Assembly: GCF_030813915.1 (NCBI RefSeq)
Contig: NZ_JAUSUJ010000033.1
Span: 1-64,000, forward strand
Length of the DNA: 64,000 bases
Reading direction: 5' to 3'
DNA from: Rhodoplanes tepidamans
GTDB lineage: Bacteria > Pseudomonadota > Alphaproteobacteria > Rhizobiales > Xanthobacteraceae
In this document: positions 17,878-30,076 of the stretch, piece after piece
Layout: each line of letters starts with the position of its first letter
Numbering within the stretch: the stretch's first letter is position 1
Made by a program: the position numbers and the translations under genes
The notes under the pieces: model-generated
Databases searched by the model: none
What the model saw: only the letters and a program-made list of their open reading frames with translations
Told to the model about the DNA's origin: nothing

Positions 17878-18266
17878 GGCTCGTCCTCCACGGCCCCGGT
17901 CTCCGGCTCGCCGCGGTCGGCCGCGACGCCCATCAGCCGGGCGACGCCGGCGAACACCACGGCCGTGACGGCGAGCGTCACCACGGTGGAGAGCACCAGG
18001 ACGATCAGGATGCGAAAGCCCTCGTCGCCGACCCGGCCGAGATGCTGGACGATGCCGACGCCGGCCGGAACGAACAGCAGCGAGAGATGCTTCAGGAGGC
18101 CGCCCGACACGTCGCCGACCTCGGAGGGCAGCGGCATGCGGGCGAGCATCAGCACGGCCAGCAGGACCATGCCGACCACCGGGCCCGGCACGGGAAGCAC
18201 GAAGGCCCGCACGAACGCCTCCCCCAGGAGCTGGCAGCCGAGCAGAATGACGAAGCCTTGCAGCAT
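17874..18266 (-). CDS. lrgA: CidA/LrgA family holin-like protein
   Basis: A 130-residue protein with four hydrophobic segments. The start at ATG 18266 (MLQGFVILLGCQLLGEAFV) is preceded by GAGGTGCC. The family motif LPVPGPVVGMVLLAVLML lies near residues 24-41, followed by LLFVPAGVGIVQHLGR. First gene of a two-gene operon with lrgB (four-base overlap). The last twenty residues are acidic and hydrophilic. No LytSR-type regulator is adjacent. Confidence 0.92.
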   Translation of the reverse strand: MLQGFVILLGCQLLGEAFVRAFVLPVPGPVVGMVLLAVLMLARMPLPSEVGDVSGGLLKHLSLLFVPAGVGIVQHLGRVGDEGFRILIVLVLSTVVTLAVTAVVFAGVARLMGVAADRGEPETGAVEDEP

Positions 18267-18475
18267 GGCACCTCGCGCCGTGTGGTCGGGATCGAAAGAG
18301 GGGGCGCAATCTCGCCGGTCGGCCTGTTCGACGCAAGCGCGGCAGAGGCGAGGCATTGCCGGGTTGCGGAGCGACATGCACGGCCCCGTCGGACCTGCAG
18401 ACGGCTATCCCGATCCCGGGTTGCAGCCTCTCCGGAGGCTCGTACAGTAGGAAGCCACCGAACGAGAGGCGCGCG

Positions 18476-18679
18476 ACGAAGATCAAGGCCGTCGTGCACG
18501 AGGCGGACGAGGGCGGCTTCTGGGCGGAGGTGCCGGCCATTTCCGGCTGCGCGACGCAGGGCGAGACAATCGAAGAGCTCATGCAGAACCTGCACGAGGC
18601 GATCGAAGGCTGCCTGTCGGTGGACGTCGAGATTCCGAAGGCCGGCGGCAATCCCAAGGTCGTGGAAATCGCCTTGTGA
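18476..18679 (+). CDS. hicB: HicB-like antitoxin, start codon degraded (ACG)
   Basis: Codes KIKAVVHEADEGGFWAEVPA, ISGCATQGETIEELMQNLHE and AIEGCLSVDV, a clear short-form HicB antitoxin of about 68 residues. Where the family starts with MKIKAVVHEA, the codon here is ACG (18476-18478), seven bases after a good GAGAGG ribosome-binding site. Translation could use ACG inefficiently, begin at an in-frame GTG (18494) and lose six residues, or no longer occur. The stop overlaps the beginning of a frameshifted hicA remnant (GTGA). Normal HicB binds HicA and represses the operon; here the module looks decayed. Confidence 0.75.
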   Translation, partial: TKIKAVVHEADEGGFWAEVPAISGCATQGETIEELMQNLHEAIEGCLSVDVEIPKAGGNPKVVEIAL

Positions 18680-18884
18680 CGCCGCTCTCCGGCCGTGAGC
18701 TTGCCGCCTTCCCGAGCGGCACGGCTGGATGCATCTACGGATTCACGGAGGTCATCACGTCTATGGAAAGCCGGGCATCATCGTCCGGCTCTCGATATCG
18801 GTTCACGGCAATCAGCCGCTGAAGCTCGGGCTGCTCAAGCACCTTCTGAAAGCGGCCGGCTCGTCCGAGGCCGACATGCGATGA
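18676..18884 (+). pseudogene. hicA: HicA mRNA-interferase toxin, frameshifted
   Basis: Read from GTG 18676 the frame gives TPLSGRELAAF, the usual HicA opening. It then loses one base within 18709-18714 (TTC CC GAG). In the shifted frame it continues RHGWMHLRIHGGHHVYGKPG, VRLSISVHGNQPLKLG and LLKHLLKAAG to a TGA at 18882-18884. That second part contains the GGHHVY motif bearing the catalytic histidine of HicA. The toxin is complete apart from the single missing base. Either a recent inactivating deletion or a sequencing error in a pyrimidine run would explain it. It directly overlaps the hicB stop. Confidence 0.85.
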
Positions 18885-18890
18885 GCACTC

Positions 18891-20273
18891 CTACCCCGCC
18901 AGCGCCGACAGAATCCGGGCCCAGCTGCGGATGCCCTTGTGGAACGACACGAGGTCGTACTTCTCGTTGGGCGAGTGGATGCGGTCGTCGTCGAGGGCGA
19001 AGCCGATCAGCAGCGTGTCCATGCCGACGAGCCGCTTGAAGTCGGCGACGATCGGGATCGAGGCGCCGGAGCCGACCAGCAGCGCGTCGCGGCCCCACTC
19101 CTCGGTGAGCGCCTTTCGCGCGGCGGCGAGCTGCTTCAGGTCCCACGGCACGGCGACGGCCGGCGCGCCGGTGTGGTCCTCGAACCGCGCCGTGCAGTCG
19201 GACGGCAGCTTCTCACGCACGAAGGCGCGGAACGCCTGGCGGATGGTGTCCGGATCCTGGCCGGCGACCAGGCGGAACGACACCTTGGCGAACGCCTTCG
19301 CCGGGATCACGGTCTTCGAGCCGGCGCCCGTGTAGCCGCCCCAGATGCCGTTGATGTCGCAGGACGGCCGGCAGAACAGCTGCTCGATGACGGTGCGGCT
19401 GCGCTCGCCGGCCGGCTCGGCGAGGCCGACCGGCTTCAGGAAGTTGTCGGGCGTCAGATCGAGGCTGCGCCAGGCGGCCAGCACGTCGGCGGGCGGATCC
19501 GTGATGCCGTCGTAGAAGCCCGGGATGGTGACGCGGCCGTCGGCATCGTGAAGCCCGCCGAGGATGCTCGTCAGCACCCGGATCGGGTTGCGGGCGGGAC
19601 CGCCGTAGAGACCCGAATGCAGGTCGCGGTCGGCCGCCGTGATCTCGACCTCCTCGTAGAGCAGGCCGCGCAGCGCCGTGGTGATGGCGGGCGTGGAGGC
19701 GTCCCACATGCCGGTGTCGCAGACGAGCGCGAGGTCGGCCGAGAGCGCGCCGCGGTTCTGCTCGATCCAGTCCGGCAGGCTCTTGGAGCCGCACTCCTCC
19801 TCGCCCTCGATCAGCATGGTGACGGGCAGCGGCAGCGCGCCGGTGACGGCGACGAAGGCGCGGCACGCCTCGACGAAGGTCATCACCTGGCCCTTGTCGT
19901 CGGAGGCGCCGCGGGCGACGATCGCCCGGCGGCCGTCCGCCAGCGTCTTCAGGCGCGGCTCGAAGGGCGGGCTGTCCCAGAGGTCGAGCGGATCGACCGG
20001 CTGGACGTCGTAGTGGCCGTAGAACAGCACGCCGCGGGCGTCGCCGCCGCCGCCGCAGCCGAGCACCACCGGATGCCCGGCCGTCTCCGACAGGTCGGCC
20101 GCGATGCCGAGGCCGCGCAGGTCGGCGGCGAGATGCGCGGCGGCGGCCCGGCAGTCGGCCGCATGGCTCGGGTCGGTCGAGATCGACGGGATGCGCAGGA
20201 AGGCGAAGAGGCGGTCGAGGCTGGCGTCGAGGTCGGCGTCGATGCGGGCGAGAACCTGGTCGAGAACGGTCAT
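18891..20273 (-). CDS. M20 family metallo-dipeptidase
   Basis: A 460-residue cytoplasmic M20 peptidase of the M20/ArgE/DapE-like dipeptidase group. Metal and catalytic residues are recognisable: GHYDVQPVDP (first metal His and catalytic Asp), ARGASDDKGQ (bridging Asp), and LIEGEEECGS (catalytic and metal Glu). The dimerisation insert begins near DLHSGLYGGPARNP. A late histidine motif is in RIHSPNEKYDL. Relatives hydrolyse dipeptides or amino-acyl amides; the exact substrate is not predictable. No leader peptide. Thirty bases separate its start from the stop of the upstream HerA-like gene, so the two are probably co-transcribed. Confidence 0.93.
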   Translation of the reverse strand: MTVLDQVLARIDADLDASLDRLFAFLRIPSISTDPSHAADCRAAAAHLAADLRGLGIAADLSETAGHPVVLGCGGGGDARGVLFYGHYDVQPVDPLDLWDSPPFEPRLKTLADGRRAIVARGASDDKGQVMTFVEACRAFVAVTGALPLPVTMLIEGEEECGSKSLPDWIEQNRGALSADLALVCDTGMWDASTPAITTALRGLLYEEVEITAADRDLHSGLYGGPARNPIRVLTSILGGLHDADGRVTIPGFYDGITDPPADVLAAWRSLDLTPDNFLKPVGLAEPAGERSRTVIEQLFCRPSCDINGIWGGYTGAGSKTVIPAKAFAKVSFRLVAGQDPDTIRQAFRAFVREKLPSDCTARFEDHTGAPAVAVPWDLKQLAAARKALTEEWGRDALLVGSGASIPIVADFKRLVGMDTLLIGFALDDDRIHSPNEKYDLVSFHKGIRSWARILSALAG

Positions 20274-20303
20274 TCCGAAGGAGTCCCTGGTCGAGAAGAC
20301 GGA

Positions 20304-21983
20304 TCAGCGGCGCGGCGGGCGCTGCGGGGTGCCGAACAGGCCGCGCTCGGCGGCCGTGCCGGTCTCGGCGCCGCCGTCGTCGAGCAGCCCGTAGGGGGTG
20401 CGGCTGCGGCTCGTGCGGGCGTAGCTGCGCCGCGACGACGGCGACATGCCGATGCGCTTCATCGCCTCCTGGGTGGCGGTGCGGGCCACCACGGCGGCGA
20501 CCGAGCGGCCGAACTGGCGCACCGCCGGATGGGCGAAGAAGGCGCCGATGCCGCCGAGGATGCGGCTGCCGAGCCCGGGCTGCTCCGCCGGCGCGCCGTT
20601 GCCGGTGCGCCCGTCCCGGCCGCCGCCGTTGCGGCCGGAGCCGTTGCGCGGCGCCGCCTCGCCCTCGCCCGACGGCGCGGCGCCGCCGGCGAGGAGATCG
20701 GTCAGCGGCCGGTGCGGCTGTGCCCTGTCGTAGCGGCCGCGCAGCGGGCTCGCCGCCAGCATCGCCTGGCGCTCCTGCGGGGTGAGCGGGCCGACGCGCG
20801 CCGCCGGCGGCCGGATCAGGGCGCGCTCGACCATCGAGGGCGTGCCGTTGCCCTCCAGGAACGACACCAGCGCCTCGCCCTTGCCGAGCTCGGTGATCAC
20901 CGCCGCGGTGTCGAGCTTCGGGTTCGGCCGGAACGTCTCGGCGGCGGAGCGCACCGCCTTCTGGTCGCGCGGCGTGAAGGCGCGCAGCGCGTGCTGCACC
21001 CGGTTGCCGAGCTGGGCCAGCACGGTGTCGGGCACGTCGAGCGGGTTCTGGGTGACGAAATAGATGCCGACGCCCTTGGAGCGGATCAGCCGCACCACCT
21101 GCTCGATGCGGTCGAGCAGCGCCTTCGGGGCCTCGTTGAACAGGAGATGCGCCTCGTCGAAGAAGAAGACGAGCTTCGGCTTGTCGAGGTCGCCGACCTC
21201 GGGCAGCCGCTCGAACAGCTCGGCGATCAGCCACAAGAGGAAAGTGGCGTAGAGCCTGGGGCTCTGCATCAGCCTGTCGGCGGCCAGGATGTTGATGCGG
21301 CCGCGACCCTGCGCGTCGACCGCCATGAAGTCGGCGAGGTCGAGGTCGGGCAGGCCGAAGAACTTCTCGCCGCCCTGGTTCTCGATCACCAGGAGCTGGC
21401 GCTGCACCGCACCGATGGTGGCCGGCGCCACGTTGCCGTAGCGGTTGCCGATGTCCTTGGCGTTCTGGCCCAGGAAGGCGAGCAGCTCGCGCAGATTGCC
21501 GAGATCGACGAGATCGCGGGCGACCCCGTCGGCGGTGCCGTCCGCCTCGTCCATCACCTTGAAGGCGATGTTGATCACGCCCTCCTGGACGTCGTTGAGG
21601 TCGAGCATGCGGGCGAGCAGCAGCGGGCCCAGCTCGTGCACGGTGGCGCGGATCGGATGGCCCTGCTCGCCGAACAGGTCCCAGAAGACCACGGGGAACT
21701 GATCGGGCGCGTAGTCGTAGCCCATCAGTCTCGCCCGCTCGACGAAGGCGGGCCTGGCCTCGCCGCGCGCCGCGACGCCCGACAGGTCGCCCTTGATGTC
21801 GGCGGCGAACACCGGAACGCCGGCGCGCGAGAAGCCTTCCGCCAGCACCTGCAGCGTGACGGTCTTGCCGGTGCCGGTGGCGCCGGTGATCAGCCCGTGC
21901 CGGTTGCCGAGCGCGAGGGTGAGGTATTCCGGCTTGTCGCTCCTGCCGACGAGGATTTTTCCGTCCTGATCCAGGGTGCCCAT
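20304..21983 (-). CDS. HerA-like DUF853 ATPase (YjgR type)
   Basis: A 559-residue ATPase. Walker A is GATGTGKT (residues 34-41) and Walker B lies in KLVFFFDEAHLLFN. Other family blocks are FAADIKGDLSG, NIAFKVMDEADG, and KGVGIYFVTQNPLDVPDTVL, a sensor-like segment. The C-terminal 130 residues become Gly/Arg/Ala-rich and low in complexity. These proteins form a helicase/translocase-like family related to HerA; their cellular role is undefined, perhaps in DNA repair or processing. Length fits the family. Not next to nurA or a defence gene, so a HerA-NurA or anti-phage pairing is not indicated here. Confidence 0.9.
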   Translation of the reverse strand: MGTLDQDGKILVGRSDKPEYLTLALGNRHGLITGATGTGKTVTLQVLAEGFSRAGVPVFAADIKGDLSGVAARGEARPAFVERARLMGYDYAPDQFPVVFWDLFGEQGHPIRATVHELGPLLLARMLDLNDVQEGVINIAFKVMDEADGTADGVARDLVDLGNLRELLAFLGQNAKDIGNRYGNVAPATIGAVQRQLLVIENQGGEKFFGLPDLDLADFMAVDAQGRGRINILAADRLMQSPRLYATFLLWLIAELFERLPEVGDLDKPKLVFFFDEAHLLFNEAPKALLDRIEQVVRLIRSKGVGIYFVTQNPLDVPDTVLAQLGNRVQHALRAFTPRDQKAVRSAAETFRPNPKLDTAAVITELGKGEALVSFLEGNGTPSMVERALIRPPAARVGPLTPQERQAMLAASPLRGRYDRAQPHRPLTDLLAGGAAPSGEGEAAPRNGSGRNGGGRDGRTGNGAPAEQPGLGSRILGGIGAFFAHPAVRQFGRSVAAVVARTATQEAMKRIGMSPSSRRSYARTSRSRTPYGLLDDGGAETGTAAERGLFGTPQRPPRR

Positions 21984-22406
21984 GGTCGCCTCCCGATCGC
22001 CTCCGCCGCCGCCGCGGCCCGCCGGCCGCGCGCCGCCGGACCCGTCTGATCGCTTCAGGCTTATACTGAGTGCAGCTTACCGGCGCGAGCGGCGCGGTGT
22101 CCGACATGGCTCGCCCGAATGTCGCATAGCGGCGAGCCGCGGTGGTCGTTGCGGGATCGCAACACAGGCCTTCAACATCGCCTTGGCAATCCGGGCCGCA
22201 TTGTGTTTCGATCCCGGGATGTCAGAATGATGACCGACAAGGCCGGGGCGAGAGGGGGCCATGGTTTTCGTTGCCAGCCGAATCGCTGCCTGGTCCGGCG
22301 CGATGTGCGATGCCGCGCAGAGGCCGGAGCGAGGCTCGAACCACACCCAGATCCGCTGCAGGAGGCCGCAGGTCCGCTGCCGGGTGCCGGCGCGCGGGGC
22401 CGCGCC
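21984..22406. other. Intergenic stretch, no gene seen
   Basis: About 420 bases between the HerA-like gene (minus) and the DUF4332 gene (plus). It has an AT-richer patch near 22060-22080 and ordinary GC-rich sequence. I found no convincing coding region; reading frames here lack recognisable features. Confidence 0.4.
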
Positions 22407-22814
22407 ATGAGATACTCGATCGCGGAGCTCGACGGCATCGTGCCGGGCGTCGCCGCCGCCCTGAAGGCGGCCGGCATCCGCACCACCAGCCGGCTGCTCG
22501 AGGCCGCCAAGGACCCGAAGGGGCGCAAGCTGCTCGCCGAGCGTACCGGGCTGACGCCGCAGTGCCTGCTGCGCATCGCCAACTTCGCCGACAAGATGCG
22601 GATCAAGGGGGTCGGCGAGGATTATGCCGAGCTGCTCGAGGCGGCCGGCGTCGACACGGTGCGCGAGCTGAAATACCGCAACCCGGCCAACCTGGCGAAG
22701 CGCATGGCCGAGGTGAACCGCCACCGCAAGCTGGTGCGCACGCTGCCCACCGAGAAGGCGATCGAGCGCTGGATCGAGACCGCCAAGGATCTGCCGGTCA
22801 AGATCAGCTACTGA
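22407..22814 (+). CDS. DUF4332 helix-hairpin-helix protein
   Basis: A 135-residue protein matching DUF4332. It appears to contain two helix-hairpin-helix units: residues about 12-30 (VAAALKAAGIRTTSRLLEAA) and residues 63-85 (IKGVGEDYAELLEAAGVDTV). HhH units bind DNA backbone non-specifically, so a DNA- or nucleic-acid-related role is possible, but the family is uncharacterised. ATG 22407 is the natural start (MRYSIAELDGI). Stands alone upstream of the folate operon. Confidence 0.85.
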   Translation: MRYSIAELDGIVPGVAAALKAAGIRTTSRLLEAAKDPKGRKLLAERTGLTPQCLLRIANFADKMRIKGVGEDYAELLEAAGVDTVRELKYRNPANLAKRMAEVNRHRKLVRTLPTEKAIERWIETAKDLPVKISY

Positions 22815-22995
22815 GGTCCGGTCGCAGCAGCCCGCATGCAGCCCGCGTGACGTCGTAGCCCGCATTCAGCGCAGCGGCATGCGGGAGCGGTGGCCCCGCA
22901 TTCCGCTGCCGCTCCATGCAGGCAACGGAGACGGCCGCGACGGAGAACCGCCGCGGCGCTTGACTCCGCCCCGGCGTCGCGCAAAGCCCCTGCGC

Positions 22996-23831
<836 letters not shown>

Positions 23832-23835
<4 letters not shown>

Positions 23836-24209
23836 CCTCCGCCCTCGATACCGTCTTCGTCACCGGCCTCGCGGTCCACGCCTATCACGGCGTGATGGAG
23901 CACGAGCGCACCGTCGGCCAGACCTTCCTGCTCGACCTCACCCTGCTGGCCGACCTCTCCGAGGCGTCGCGCACCGACAAGCACTCGACCACGGTGTCGT
24001 ACGACCAGGTGGTGGACTGCGCCACGCGCGCCTTCGCGGCGAAGCGCTTCCGGCTCGTCGAGGCGGCGGGGGGCGCCGTGTGCGAGGCGATCCTCGCGAC
24101 GTTCCCGCGGGTCGAGGAGGTGCGGGTCACGGTGCACAAGCCGCACGCGCCGATCCCGGCGACCTTCACGGATGTCGGCGTGTCGATCCTGCGCCGGCGG
24201 CATGGCTGA
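23832..24209 (+). CDS. folB: Dihydroneopterin aldolase
   Basis: A 125-residue enzyme converting dihydroneopterin to 6-hydroxymethyl-dihydropterin. Typical segments are VFVTGLAVHAYHGVMEHER, VGQTFLLDLTLL, STTVSYDQVV and the C-terminal VRVTVHKPHAPIPATF with the conserved lysine. It starts four bases inside folP and overlaps folK by eight bases, a tightly coupled operon. Confidence 0.95.
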
Positions 24210-24702
24210 CGCCGTCCTGTCGCTCGGCGGCAATCTGGGCGAGCCGCGCGCGACGCTCGCCCGCGCGCTCGACCTCCTGTGCGCCGACGGCACGGTGCGG
24301 CTCGTCGCGCGCTCCGCCGACTACCGGACGCCGCCGTGGGGCGACCCCGACCAGCCGGACTTCGTCAATCTCTGCGCCGTCGTCGCGACGACTCGCACGC
24401 CGCGCGACCTGCTCGCCCTCGCCCGCACGGTCGAGACGGCGCTCGGCCGCGACCGCGGCCGCGAACGGCGCTGGGGCCCGCGGACCGTCGACATCGACAT
24501 CGTCTCGTACCGCGACGCGGCCGGCGAGGTCGTGATGGACGCTCCCGATCTCGCGCTGCCGCATCCGCGTGCGGTGGAGCGCGCCTTCGTGCTGGTGCCG
24601 CTCGCCGAGATCGCACCGGATCGTCTGATCGGCGACACGAGAGTCCGCGATCTCGCGGCCCGTATCGACGCCGGCGGCATCGTGCGGCTGCCGAGCAAAT
24701 GA
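24202..24702 (+). CDS. folK: 6-hydroxymethyl-7,8-dihydropterin pyrophosphokinase
   Basis: A 166-residue HPPK, which transfers pyrophosphate from ATP to the pterin that FolP then uses. Family marks are LSLGGNLGEPRATL near the start, DYRTPPWGDPDQPDFVN, the ATP/pterin loop ALGRDRGRERRWGPRT, the metal-binding VDIDIVSYRD and LPHPRAVERAFVLVPLAEIA. Last gene of the folate operon, with eight bases of overlap with folB. Confidence 0.95.
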   Translation: MADAVLSLGGNLGEPRATLARALDLLCADGTVRLVARSADYRTPPWGDPDQPDFVNLCAVVATTRTPRDLLALARTVETALGRDRGRERRWGPRTVDIDIVSYRDAAGEVVMDAPDLALPHPRAVERAFVLVPLAEIAPDRLIGDTRVRDLAARIDAGGIVRLPSK

Positions 24703-24875
24703 TCAGAACTCCGTAGATTGCCGGAGGCCGGGGCGGCGTGAATGCTTACCGACGCCATCAGCATCCGGACCTATACTTATGCGCTGCTGCCCAGACCAAC
24801 TAACGGCATGGGTCCAGCCATGCGGAGGCGATCGATTCCTTGGCGAAACGGTCCAGTCGTGGCATCTTCCGCGCC

Positions 24876-26759
24876 ATGACCCAGACCGCCGAAGACCTCA
24901 CGCTCGCCGGCGAGTTTCCGCCGGCCACCCGCGAGCAGTGGCTCGCGCTCGTCGAGGGCACGCTGAAAGGCGCGCCCTTCGAGAAACGGCTCGTCTCCAA
25001 GACCTATGACGGGCTGCGCATCGAGCCGCTGTATCCGAGCGCCCGCACCGCCCATCCGGTGGCGGCGCGCGCCAGCGGCGCGCCATGGCTGGTGCTGCAG
25101 CGGGTCGACCATCCCGATCCGAAGGCGGCCAATGCGGAGGCGCTGCACGATCTGGAGAACGGCGCGACGGGCCTCTCGCTGGTGTTCGCCGGCAGCCTCG
25201 GCGCCCGCGGCTACGGCATCGCGGCCGACGCCGACACGCTCGCCAAGGTGCTCGACGAGATCCGGCTCGACGCCATCGCGCTCGAGCTGCAGCTCTCGCC
25301 GCAGGCCCGCGAGGCGCCGCAGCGGCTCGCCGATCTGGTCGCGGCGCGCGGGCTCTCGCCGGCGGCGCTCGACATCCGTTTCGGCATCGACCCGATCGGC
25401 GCGATGGCGGCGTTCGGATCGGCGCGCATCGCCTGGCCCGACATGACGAAGGAATTCGTCGTGCGGGTGCGCGACCTCGCCGCGCGCGGCTTCAAGGGAC
25501 CGTTCGCGGTGGCCGACGGCCGCGTCGTGCACGACGCCGGCGGCTCGGAGGCGCAGGAGCTCGCCTTCATGCTCAGCGTCGCGCTCGCCTATGTGCGGGC
25601 GCTCGAGGCCGAAGGCATCCCGCTCGACGCGGCGCGCAAGACCGTGTCGTTCCGGGTCGCGGCCGACGCCGACCAGTTCCTCACCATCGCGAAGATCCGC
25701 GCGCTGCGGAAGCTGTGGGCGCGGGTCGAGACGGCCTGCGGCCTCGCCCCGGCCCACATCGTCGTCTCGGCCGAGACGGCGTGGCGCATGATGACGAAGC
25801 GCGATCCCGCCGTGAACATGCTGCGCGCGACCGTCGCGGTGTTCTCGGCCGGCGTCGGCGGTGCCGACGCGCTGACCGTGCTGCCGTGGACGGCGCCGCT
25901 CGGCCTGCCCGACCGCGCCGCGCGCCGCATCGCCCGCAACACCCAGCTGATCCTGCTGGAGGAGTCGTATCTCGCCAAGGTCACCGATCCGGCCGCCGGG
26001 GCCGGCGGCATCGAGGCGCTGACCGGGCAGCTCTGCGACACCGCCTGGACGCTGTTCCAGGAGATCGAGAGCGCCGGCGGCATCTGGGCCGCGCTGACCC
26101 AGGGGCTCCTGCAGAAGAAGGTGGCCGGTGTCCGGGCGGCGCGCGAAAAGGCCGCGGCCGGCCGGCGCGATCCGATCACCGGCGTGAGCGAGTTCCCCAA
26201 CATCGCGGAGGCCGCTCCGGCCGTGCTCGACGTCGCCCCGCCCGCCGTGGCGCCGCTGCCGGCGGGCGTGACGCTGACGCCGCTCGCGCCGATGCGCACC
26301 GCCGCCGCCTTCGAGGCGCTGCGCGACGCCTCCGACGCGGCGCTGGCGAAGACCGGCTCGCGGCCGAAGGTGTTCCTGGCCAATCTGGGCAGGCTCGCCG
26401 GCTTCACGGCGCGCGCCACCTTCACCAAGAACTTCTTCGAGGCGGGCGGCATCCAGGCGGTGAGCAACGACGGCTTCTTCGCCGACGGCAAGACCGACCT
26501 CGCGGCGCTCGCCGCCGCGTACAAGGCCTCCGGCGCGACGCTCGCGTGTCTGTGCTCGTCCGACGACGGCTACGCCGCCGAGGCGGTCGAGGCCGCCAAG
26601 GCGCTGACCGCGGCGGGCTGCCCGCACATCTATCTCGCCGGACGTCCCGGCGAGCGCGAACAGGAGTTCAAGGCCGCCGGCATCGGCCATGCGATCTTCA
26701 TGGGCTGCGACGTGCTCGCGACCCTGCAAGAGGCGCAGACGCTCGCCGGAACCGCCTGA
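24876..26759 (+). CDS. mutA: Methylmalonyl-CoA mutase small subunit
   Basis: A 627-residue homologue of the small, non-catalytic mutase subunit. It keeps the TIM-barrel architecture ([68 protein letters not shown]). The C-terminal domain reads [20 protein letters not shown] in place of the cobalamin-ligand motif, as expected for this subunit. It pairs with ScpA encoded 260 bases downstream, interconverting methylmalonyl-CoA and succinyl-CoA. ATG 24876 ([20 protein letters not shown]) fits the family. No cobalamin riboswitch is seen upstream. Confidence 0.94.
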   Translation: MTQTAEDLTLAGEFPPATREQWLALVEGTLKGAPFEKRLVSKTYDGLRIEPLYPSARTAHPVAARASGAPWLVLQRVDHPDPKAANAEALHDLENGATGLSLVFAGSLGARGYGIAADADTLAKVLDEIRLDAIALELQLSPQAREAPQRLADLVAARGLSPAALDIRFGIDPIGAMAAFGSARIAWPDMTKEFVVRVRDLAARGFKGPFAVADGRVVHDAGGSEAQELAFMLSVALAYVRALEAEGIPLDAARKTVSFRVAADADQFLTIAKIRALRKLWARVETACGLAPAHIVVSAETAWRMMTKRDPAVNMLRATVAVFSAGVGGADALTVLPWTAPLGLPDRAARRIARNTQLILLEESYLAKVTDPAAGAGGIEALTGQLCDTAWTLFQEIESAGGIWAALTQGLLQKKVAGVRAAREKAAAGRRDPITGVSEFPNIAEAAPAVLDVAPPAVAPLPAGVTLTPLAPMRTAAAFEALRDASDAALAKTGSRPKVFLANLGRLAGFTARATFTKNFFEAGGIQAVSNDGFFADGKTDLAALAAAYKASGATLACLCSSDDGYAAEAVEAAKALTAAGCPHIYLAGRPGEREQEFKAAGIGHAIFMGCDVLATLQEAQTLAGTA

Positions 26760-26920
26760 GCACGCGACGACACGGCGCCGTGCGGAGCGCGAGCCCGCAC
26801 CGCGCCGCGGTCGCGGCGACTGTCGACGACATGACGACGCAGCACGTGGCGACGGACGCAACGACAGGTGGCCGAACGACGGATCGGCGCGCTACACTCC
26901 CGGAAGGCCCTCTCGGACGG

Positions 26921-26979
26921 CCGATCTCCGGGACCGATCCCGGAGCCCCGATGCCGGGGACCGATCTCCGGGGACTGAT
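26921..26979. repeat. Short repeated motif before scpA
   Basis: The motif CCGATCTCCGGGACCGAT (26921-26938) recurs as CCGATCTCCGGGGACTGAT (26961-26979), separated by CCCGGAGCCCCGATGCCGGGGA, which can pair with parts of both. The stretch lies in the 259-base mutA-scpA gap and may fold in the transcript. No regulatory role is known. Confidence 0.55.
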
Positions 26980-27018
26980 TTGGCGGCCGGCGGGTCGCAT
27001 CTCGCACGAGGCTCGAAC

Positions 27019-29187
<2,169 letters not shown>

Positions 29188-29191
29188 CAGA

Positions 29192-29755
29192 TTGAGCGAA
29201 CACGCCACTTGGTTGGATAAAGCGGATTTATTAGTCAAGGTCGTCGGCTTTTCGGCGACGGCCTTTTCGCTCTTGATCACGGCGCGGCAGATTGAAAATA
29301 CCAACAAATGGAAGAGAAAGGAATTCGCGAACACCTCCATCACGAAGTTCTTCGAAGAACCATTGGTACGAAACGCACTTCTTATGATGGACTGGCGTGA
29401 ACGCCTGCTCGTCCTAAGTGAAGAGCATAAGGCTATGGTCGGCGCGCCGACCATAGAGTATAATGAAGCAATGCTCGTTTCCGCTCTGCGAAAAATAAGC
29501 AAATTTTCCAACAAAGACGTTGTTATTCGGGACTGCTTTGATAATTTTTTCGCGGACGTTGGGCGCTTCAATGATCTCGTTGAATCTCGCATAATGGATT
29601 ATTCTGATTTCAGACCATATTTCGGGTATTGGTCAAAAATCGTGCTGGGGGAGACCAATCACAAAAGTCTCACGGTAATTGAAGCGATAAATTTCTATAT
29701 AAAAACATATTTTGATGAAAGAAAAATAATGAAATTCTTATTGTCTATTAAATAG
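29192..29755 (+). CDS. AT-rich single-helix membrane protein, unknown, probably acquired
   Basis: A 187-residue protein from TTG 29192, preceded by GGAG that lies in the last codons of scpA. The N-terminal part has one hydrophobic helix (LVKVVGFSATAFSLLITARQ), then ENTNKWKRKEF and a cytoplasmic-looking remainder with FFEEPLVRNALLMMDWRERL. This resembles uncharacterised bacterial proteins with an N-terminal helix and a WKRxEF-type juxtamembrane segment. Base composition is sharply lower in G+C than everything around it (TTA, ATA, AAT and AAA codons abound), a strong sign of recent transfer. It interrupts an otherwise GC-rich metabolic region as a single gene. Confidence 0.75.
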   Translation: MSEHATWLDKADLLVKVVGFSATAFSLLITARQIENTNKWKRKEFANTSITKFFEEPLVRNALLMMDWRERLLVLSEEHKAMVGAPTIEYNEAMLVSALRKISKFSNKDVVIRDCFDNFFADVGRFNDLVESRIMDYSDFRPYFGYWSKIVLGETNHKSLTVIEAINFYIKTYFDERKIMKFLLSIK

Positions 29756-30076
29756 ATATATTATTTAAGCGAACATAAGCCACTAGATGAAATAGATGGA
29801 ACCTCAAGAACAACAAGCCTGTGGCGGAAGACTTTCTGCCGAAGACTGATCGATCTGCCAAACGACATCAAAATACCTTCACGCTACGTGTCCTCATCCT
29901 GGGGTGTACTCGCCTTCGATGCCGTGGCGCTTCGCCCGCCAGGTTCCTGAGCGCTACCGGCGCCAGTTCGCCCGCGAGCCGAAGCCCTCTACGCGATGTG
30001 GAACGCCTCATTGCCAAGCGCGAGGCCTTGCTGCAGACGAACGGCACCCTGGCCCTGTGATCCGGATCCCTCCTCG
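29756..30076. other. Junction from AT-rich insert back to GC-rich DNA
   Basis: The first 60-130 bases remain AT-rich (to about 29880); the rest is again GC-rich. Short frames here do not resemble known proteins. No integrase, inverted repeats or tRNA mark the boundary, so the mode of insertion is unclear. Confidence 0.45.

Noticed and set aside
20304-21983. HerA-based anti-phage system
   Set aside because: The protein belongs to the widespread DUF853/YjgR group and is flanked by a dipeptidase gene, with no nuclease or Sir2-type partner.
18939-22049. A plus-strand frame of more than 1000 codons spanning two genes
   Set aside because: It lies entirely antisense to the M20 peptidase and the HerA-like ATPase, both with intact catalytic motifs, and has no recognisable domain.
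24703-24875. Cobalamin riboswitch before mutA
   Set aside because: The gap is short and I could not find the conserved B12-box pattern; mutase genes use rather than make cobalamin.
29821-30060. Small coding region between the AT-rich gene and the DUF3298 gene
   Set aside because: The translation has no recognisable features, no ribosome-binding site, and spans the AT-rich to GC-rich junction.
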